From contig JAOTON010001079.1 of assembly GCA_034440635.1 (NCBI GenBank), positions 124,001-188,000 on the forward strand: a DNA stretch of 64,000 nt. The letters are read 5' to 3'. The notes below the pieces were generated by a model, which was not told the DNA's origin, made no database searches, and saw only the letters and a list, made by a program, of their open reading frames with translations. This document shows, piece after piece, positions 11,701-20,700 of the stretch. Source of the stretch: Lepas anatifera (taxonomy: Eukaryota; Arthropoda; Thecostraca; Lepadidae). Position 1 is the first letter of the stretch. Each line of letters starts with the position of its first letter. A program made the translations under genes and the position numbers.

Positions 11701-14700
11701 CGAGGTTGAGGGGAGCACCTCTTGGCCCACAGAGTGTAATTTCAGAAAGTACGACCTATCGCAGAAGACGCCAAAATTGCATCGTGCTCGTTTCCTGAGG
11801 AGGGGGTGCGAAGATAGATTGTAGGGAAATGGAAGACGTTAAACGTATTATTTTGGTTTTTCAGGTCGAGCAACATGACCTGACAGGACCCGGTAAAACA
11901 TGGATGCAAATCATAAGATGAATGGGGGATCAAGCACTACATGTTGCGTTGTTTTGTGTCTCATTGTTTTTGCACGATTCAGCGGAACACAGTAGGGGTC
12001 AAATTTAGCCCCACAGTGGAGCGCGTGTAGAGCGTAGACATGCCCTGAATACCGACAACCTCTGGACACCCATTCTCCCGGCTCTCCGCAGACGTTGAAG
12101 CCCACCGATCGTTCCGCCCTCATCAGCGACGCCTTCGCGCTGGCCGCCGCCGGTGACGTTGGTTATGACGTACCGCTGGGTATGACGTCATACCTGGCCT
12201 CAGAGCGGCACTACATCCCCTGGAAGACAGCACTGGGAGAGCTCCGGGACATCAGGGAGAGACTGAGGTACACTGAGGTGTACTCGGCGTACAGGGTACG
12301 TGCCTGAGATGAAGAATGTGGAGCACTGAGGTGTACTTGGCCTTCAGGGTACGTCTGGGGACCTGAGAGTAAGACTGTGGTACATCAGGGTGTACCTCAC
12401 ATTCATGGTACGTCAGGGGACCTAAGAGTAGGACTGTGGTACACTAGGGTGTACCCAACGTACAGAGTACCTGGAAGTTAGACTGTAGGCCACTGATTGT
12501 ATTCAGTATATCCTTTGACATTTGAGAAAGCTTTCCCATTTTTTACCCGTTCGTTCCGAATAAAGCCACACAATTTCTTTCCATGCGGTTCCCCTCAGAC
12601 CCGCCCCAAACAGAGCTCTAAATGCCTCAGTCGGTGGGCCGTGCTCATAGTGTTCAATATCGTGGCACTCATGAACGTTCTTCTCAACTATAATCCTCTT
12701 CGAAACGCGGGTCACTGGGGCCCGTGGATTGTATATCTAACCCATGGATCGAATTGGTCAGAGAATTCAGGCAGTTTTGGATCTGGGTGTGAATTTCAAC
12801 ACAACTGTTTTATTAAGTCGTATTTCTAGAACATGGATGTAATTGGAATTGGTAATAGTGTTATGCAAACGGTTGGGCCTCACTCAGTCTGGGAAATATT
12901 TGGATGTGGAACAAATTGGATCTGGATCTTCTTAGGCACGACGTACTCTATTGACAAAATATTTGCTGTGCGTTTTCAGGAGTACCTGATTGAGCTGGTC
13001 AGCCCGCATTTCGACTCGCTGGGCTGGGAAGATGTCGGTACTCATCTGCAAAAGTGAGAACAGCCATAGGAGGATCCAGGGTTTTCTATGGGAGGGCACC
13101 TCAGTTAGGGGGCTATTTTGGAGCCTTAATGCTTAAGACATGACCTATCAGGAGAGGAGGGCGATTACCTCGTGGGGGTGGGGGGGGAGGGTGGTGGGTG
13201 CCAATAATTATATCCTAGAGAGGTAGGAAGTAATGAGTCAGAGGTAAGGGAGGGCGGTTGTAGACGGCAGCTAGGAGTACTTTGGGGGTATAAAGTGCTC
13301 AATCAGGTCGGGCACTAGTCCCTGTTGTTTTTTCTGCTGGATACGCCTATGATAGCTGCTCGTAAATGCAGACACTTAGAGCAACCACGGCAATAACATG
13401 GCAGCAAGAGTCAGTGGTCTTCATTCCTTGATCCAGTGATTTAAATAACATGCGGCATGACCTTTTAAGGTCACATTGTGACCTTTTCCTGACCTTGACG
13501 TAGGGAAAGGTTCAATGATGGTCTTTCATGGTTATATTGCATATCTTTCGAGTTGTTTAATCACGCTCCATAATATTTTTTACCCATGCTACCAAATGTA
13601 TTGTTGCATCCTATCATCAAAAGTTGGGCAAAAGTCATTAATATCCTATAAAAGTCGAAAGTATTGGGCAGTTACAATTACTTACTTAGCCTTACTCTAC
13701 TCCATCTCGATCTGATCTCCTACTCCTACTCTTTTCCATCTCAATCTCTTCTCCTACTTCTATTCTTCCCCATCTCTTCTCCCACTCGTCTCCATCTCTA
13801 TCTATTCTTCTACTCCTGTTCTTCCCCATCTCTTCTCCCACTTGTCTCCATCTCTATCTTTTCTCCTACTCCTACCACTACACCTACCATTAACACTACT
13901 CCCACTCCCACCACTACTCTTCCTTCTGCCCAGACAATTCAGAGGGTTTTGGACCTGGATAAAGACTTCCAATCGGGGTGCACATGCAGATTAGCCTTGG
14001 TGCTGTCGGGAACAGTCAGAATATGGATTCGATTGGACATCAATTTCTTGACCATGACATCCTCTACTCGGTACCCATCGCACAGACGGGGAACTTCAGA
14101 TATGAATTAGATTGGATCTTAATCTTCTTGACCATGACATCCTCTTCTTGGTACCCCCTCCGACAGGCGAAATCGAGCGCAACTGCTGGGAATGGCCTGC
14201 GCCGCTGGGCACACCGGCTGTCTGAGAGGAGCGTCCAAAAGACTCCAGCAGTGGCTCGATGACCCAGACCTCTATATCTCACCCAACCTGCGCACTCTGG
14301 TCTACAAGTACGGCATGCAACAGCTCAGTAAGTGACACTGGGGTTTGACACTCAGCAGGGGCAGTAAGTGACACTGAGGTTTGACACTCAGCGGGAGCAG
14401 TGAGTGAAAGTGGGGTTGGACACTCAACAGGGGCAGTAAGTGACACTGAGGTTTGACACTCAGCAGGGGCAGTAAGTGACACTGAGGTTTGACACTCAGC
14501 GGGAGCAGTGAGTGAAAGTGGGGTTGGACACTCAGCAGGGACAGTAAATGATACTGGGCTTTGAAACGCAGCAGGGGCAGTAAGTGACACTGAGGTTTGA
14601 CACTCAGCAGGGGCAGTTAGTGAAACTGGGGTTTAACACCCAGCAGGGACAGTAAGTGGCACTGGGGTTTGACACTCAGCAGGGGCAGTAAGTGACACTG

Positions 14701-17700
14701 GGGTTTGAAACTCAACACGGGGCAATAAGTGACACTGGGGTTTGACACTCAGTAGGGGCAGTAAGTGAAACTGGGGTTTGACACTCAGCAGGGACAGTGA
14801 GTGACACTGGGGTTTGACACTCAGCAGGGGCAGTAAGTGACAGTGGGGTTTGACACTCAGCAGGGACAGTGAGTGACACTGGGTTTTGACACTCAACCGG
14901 GACAGTGAGTGCCACTGAGGTTTGACACTCAGCAGGGGCAGTAAGTGACAGTGGGGTTTGACACTCAGCAGGGACAGTAAGTGACAGTGGGGTTTGACAC
15001 TCAGCTGGGACAGTGAGTGACACTGGGTTTTGACACTCAGCCGGGACAGTGAGCGACACTGAGGTTTGACACTCAGCCGGGACAGTGAGTGACACTGGGG
15101 TTTGACACTCAGCGGGGACAGTAAGTGACACTGGGGTTTGACACTCAGCAGGGACAGTAAGTGACACTGGGGTTTGACACTCAGCCGGGATAGTGAGTGA
15201 CACTGGGGTTTAACACTCAGCAGAGACAGTAAGTGATACTGGGGTTTGACACTCAGCGGGGACAGTAAGTGACACGGGAGTACTCAGAGGCCGTAGCATT
15301 GAAAGTTCCAAACACGGATGCACAACATGGAAAAAGATGGACATATTTTGAAGACGATAAATACTGTTGGGTGTAAAACTCATTTGACGTTGCGTCAAAC
15401 AAGTTTTGGATTAATTATTGTGATTTACATTAGAACTGGGCAGTGTTCAGCGAAAGCGAAGCCTATTTCATATGGGCGTAAGGGTGCTGAGGCAAGGACA
15501 GCTTTGTTTCCCTTTTTCACTATGCATTGTCGAGATCTCCTACGCACGGCTGAATAATTTGTCCAAAATAATCATGAAGCATTTACAATGCAGTGGAGGA
15601 CGTTTCATTGAAGTGGATCTCGGCAGATTCGGTGGACGCTTGGGAGACCATGTGGAAACGATACATTGTCGAAAATGACGCTCAGGAGAAGAATAAACTC
15701 ACATCAGGACTGGCCGCGGTGAGTGAATGACCAGCCCGCTTCATTCCTACAGAATACTCTGTATGTGTCATTATAGGGAGTGTCCCACTTTTAAAATGGG
15801 TTCTGAAGTGAGATGGCAGTTTTGTAGAGCGTGTCGAGAAACCACTATTGGCATATTTCATTTCACCCAAAGCTCTCGGTACAAAGTTTCCCAGCTCTTT
15901 AAAGTTCACAGCAGAGGGACTTAGTACGTCATTTCAAACCATGAAAGAATCCCTTTCCATCTGGCAGCGCATGTCACCTGATAAATGTTAGACAGTGGCA
16001 GGGGGTGCACTCCGGCTTTTTAGCATAGGCCAAAAATGGCAACCGCAAATCTGGCATTCGCTATGGCGATGACGATCGCCTAGAAATGCTTAGCAACGCA
16101 TTGTCGCTGTGTATTGTAGAAGACGGGCCTCAGCAGGTTCCGTGTTAGGGGCAATAATACTGCTTTTTGTTGACGTGGGAAATGAATCCTGGGTCTACCC
16201 CTCGCCAGATGCATCGTTAAACCGTGCGAACATCCACGATCCGTAGCCGATTTACATTGAATGAATGAGCGGCTCCACCTCGAGAGCAATTGCTGACGTC
16301 ACAAACGTAACAGTCTCTAGAAACAGAGGTTGCCATTTTTTGAGAGCGGAGCGTTCTACCTTTACATTTAAAGGCCTTGGCCAGTGACATGGCCACGCAG
16401 CCTTACACGTCGTCAACCCGCCGCAAGCTGCCAGATTCGTGATTACACGCGATGCTTGGGTCAACCCAGCGTAGTAAGACAAAAGGCAATATATTTGGTT
16501 TGAGCAATTGGAGATTTAAATAAAATGTGGTTTCCTAATTTTCAGACCTATTCTGTTCACAAACGATCCTTTTTACAATTTCGACAAAATGCTCTGTTCC
16601 CACTAAACCATGTCAAGGTTACATCAAAATCACCTGGTATGACCATAACGAATGTTAATCATCTGTCACTGCCAAGACGCGCACTGACGGTGAAATTTGA
16701 GTCTTATCTCAGTGCAGTACAAAGATATTCGCAAAAATATATAATTAAAGTCTGCTCAGGTAACTAGATTCTCACCACTAGATGGCGTCTTCAACAGAGC
16801 TCACATCCAACCCAGTATTGGATGGTCCTGGTTTATCTAAAGAACGAAATCAGTTTTGGATAGCTAAAAATTTCGTAATTGATTCGTATTTCTCGTACAT
16901 AGATTGGATTTCGATTGATAATTATCAATCACTTTGCATAATCTGTTTGCACATCACGATAAGAATGAAAGTTTGCAAACGGGCCGTCCTGGATTTGCTC
17001 AGAAAACTCTGGAAATGGGTCGAATTGGATTAGAATTATCTTAGCCACGACACTCACTTCTTGATCGTCGGGGTTTGCACATGTGTGCAGTAGGCCATGT
17101 CGTGATCACCACTTTTTCACAGGATCTTTGATTACCGGGTGTTTTCTAATGTATTGATGGCCGCTGATCACGATTTTCTGGTCGAAAATGTCGAATTCGA
17201 AAAATATTTGCCCGCGCTAGCCGTTTGAAATTCTTTCGGTTTGCCAAAATTTCGATGTTTTGATATCTCACGGACCATAAAATGCAACTAATGTATTGGA
17301 AGGGCTCCAGAACTTTAAAACCATTCAATCTGAACAATTTGAAACATTTTTTAACTCCTTGGAAATGTATATTTACCTGGAAAAGTACCTTGGAAAGACA
17401 GGGATGTTTAAGCTTAAAAGATGATAATAGATGGCGCGCATGACGCAGCCGTCAGTCATTGTCCCGCTACGTCGCTTATGACAAGAAGCTATTAGCCAAA
17501 GGAGCTGGATATAGGATTTGAGCCTATTATGAATTCGATGAATGAACATTGACCTTCATAAGATGATCCAGATTTCTCTCGCTTGCAGTTTTAAATATAA
17601 TTAGTAATGGTTGCTTTCAAAGCAGGTCCAATTAGGATGAGCCAGCCATATATAGATTAGGTATCTTAGCATGTAGTCACTGCGGAAAAATTTCAAGTAT

Positions 17701-20700
17701 TAAAATGTATGCAAGAGCCAGTCGATTATGTTCAGATTAGTCTTGCTATCACTAGCAAGGAGAATACCGTATTTCGGGAAAAATGAAGCTACACGACACC
17801 CAGCTTGCCGTCAATACATGCCGTTGTCGGTCGAATTATGATGCTGCGGTTTGAAGAGACTGAGGCCAGGGAAGCGGACGAATTTCATGTTTCAATAGCT
17901 TCAATATTCGAACCGACCGCTGATGAAGTTACCGAGACTTACAGAAGAGCATCTGTGCCAGCAAGAAACAGGTACAAAGTTCGCTGAGAAATAAGGAAGC
18001 TTTATAATTTAAAGGAAACGATCAGAAGGCGCCTACAAAACATGAAGATATTGTAAGCATGGACAAAGCATGACACCATTGTTTGACATATCAAACAGAG
18101 CTCTACCATCAAAAGTATCGGCAAACAGAACATTTCTGGAAGACCAGCGGTGAGCACAGAGGTTGTATATTGGTGGCTTGGATGCAGTCGTGACAGACCA
18201 TTGGAGACGGCAGCAGCTGAGCCAAGCCACTGCTGCTGTCGTTGTGGCTACCAGGAGTTCTCCGGATGTTGCGTTCTGACGGAGCCAAAGCTGCGTCAGA
18301 ACGCAACAGCACCATTGACAGCGACCGCTGGTGGTATATGCAGCAGCGAGCTTCCTATTTGTAGCATCACACCAGCTGCTAACACGCCGCACGCGATCAG
18401 GCTCTGGCAGGTATAAATCAATCTCGGAAAGAAAACTTATTTCTAAATGTTACACGGAAGTCGTTTATAGACTTGTCCGGGTGATTGTCATATTATTGTG
18501 CTCGAATACGGACGAGCCGGCCTCCCGATCAGGCCTTATTGGCGGCAGCAGCAGTGGGTTGCCGCAGCTGCTGCCCTCTCCAATGGTCTGTCACGACAGC
18601 ATCCAAGCCCCCAATATACAACCTCTGTGCTTCTCGTTGGTCTTCCAGAAATGCTCTATTTGCCGATGCCTTTGATGGTAAAGCTCTGCTTTATATGTCA
18701 AACAATGTGGTCATGTTTTGTCCGTGCTTACGATACCTTCATGATTTGTAGACGCCTTCTGATCGCTTCCTTCAGGTTACGGTGCTTCCTTATTTCACAG
18801 CGAACTTTGTACTTGTTTCTTGCTGGCACAGATGCTCTTCTGTAAGTCTCGGCAACTTCATCAGCGGTCGGTTCGAATTTTCAAGCTATTGAAACGCGAA
18901 ATTCGTTCACTTTCCTGGCCTCCATCTCTTCAAGCCGCAGCATCATAATGTCACCGACAACGTCAGCCCCAATCGAGAGCTGGTTAAGCGGCAGCATGCA
19001 TGTGAATCATGTTAAGCGGCTTGACGGCGGCGCTAGGTGTGGTGTAACTTCATTTTTCCCGAAATGCGGTATTCTACTTGCTAGTGATAGCAAGACTAAT
19101 CTAAATATAATCGACTGGCTCTTGCATACATTTTAATACTTGAAATTTATCCGCAGTGACTACATGCTTAGATACCTAATCTATATAGGCTGGCTACCTG
19201 ATCTGAATTGGACCTGCTTTGAAAGCAACCATTACTAATAATATTTAAAACTGAAAGCGAGAGAAATCTAGATCATCTTGTGAAGGTAAATGTTCATTCA
19301 TCGAATTCAAAATAGGCTCAAATCCTATATCCAGCTCCTTTGGCTAATAGCTTCGTGACATAAGCGACGTAGCGGGACAGTGGTTGACGGCTGCGTCATG
19401 CGCGCCATCTATTATCATCTTTTTAAGCTCAAACATCCCCGTCTTTCTAAGGTACTTTTTCGGGTAAGTATATATTTCAAGGAGTCAAAAAAGGTTTGAA
19501 ATTGTTCAGTTTCAATGGTTTTAAAGTTCTGGGGCCTTTTGAATACATCAGTTGCCTTGTATTATCCGTGAGATATGAAAACATCGAAATTTTGGCAAAC
19601 CGGAAGAATTTCAAACGGCTTGCGCGGGCAAATATTTTTCGAATTCGAAACTTTCGACCAGAAAATCGTGATCAGCGGCCATCAATACATTAGAAAACAC
19701 CCGGTAATCAAAGATCCTGTGAAAAAGTGGTGATCACGACATGGCCTAGTGTGCAGTCAAATGCTAGTATTTATCTTTCCAAAGCAGTGAACTGATCACA
19801 AAGAGTGTAGGATATTCCAACAAATATACAAGTTGAAAAATATATGTTGATGATGATGAGATGAATCAACAGCCAAACGTTTGGAAGGCGATTTGTTCAG
19901 CATCTAAAAGCATGAGTTATGCAGAGAAAATGGCCAAAGAGGAATAGAAAGATGCGGAGAAAACATCTAAACGGGTTACAGGCAGCTGTTCAAGCATTCA
20001 CTATCTCAGTGTGACTGGTCAGACCATGTTTCCTAATTCTCGCATCCTGCACGAAGAGAGCGAAGTCATCACTGGTACCCATTGGCGGACGCAGGGGGGG
20101 GGCATTCCGGCCATGGCCCCTCCCAAAGCGCTGGAGGGGGGGCTTTGGACCCCAAAACTATCTTTTGGCCCCCAAACGCCGGAAATTTTTTGAAAAAGGT
20201 GTTTACACTACGTCTGTTGAGAAAAAATTCTTTCTCCCACCCCCTTCCCCCCGAGAGCGATCATGTACTTGGAGAGGTAGCTTATACTAGGTCTGTCGAG
20301 TACTGAAAAAAGGTGTTTACACTAGGTCTGTAGAGCAAACAATATTCACTCCCACTCCCCCCCAGGAGGAGAAGCAGACATGGGTTTGCCCCCCAAAGCT
20401 CGGGTCTGCGTCCGCCCCTGATGGTACCCCGCTCCATCTGGTGCCTCTGAAGCTAAAGACAAGTGCGTCTCCGCCATTCCGTCGCAAGCACGCGTTAACC
20501 CCTAGCAACAAAAACACCGGACCCTAAGCTCATTTAATTTTATAGCATCCCTAACCGTAAGACTCGTTATTACCACCTTTCTATCGCTACGCATGTTTTC
20601 CACAAGTCATTCCCGAAGCTACAGAGCCTTCCACCTGCCCAGCATCACGAGTTGTTCTGTGCCGGCAGGTTCGACAGCCCTGGCTTCTGGCGCGGTTCCT

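Noticed and set aside
14712..15203. 163-residue minus-strand protein of repeated [16 protein letters not shown] units
   Set aside because: The frame is open only because the 36-bp unit is a multiple of three and has no stop in that frame. It lies antisense in an intron and has no flanking exon.
14326..15276. CRISPR-like array
   Set aside because: Units are contiguous with no unique spacers, the host is a eukaryote, and the unit is derived from the adjacent exon donor. The same applies to 54429-55370 and 61375-63420.
15593..15718. Longer form of exon 14 starting after ACAATGCAG
   Set aside because: It keeps the frame but inserts about 11 residues where family members have none. The start at 15627 restores exact spacing.
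17805..18416. Transposase inside the large inverted repeat
   Set aside because: Short frames are interrupted by stops and mirrored in the other arm; no DDE or other catalytic motif was recognised.
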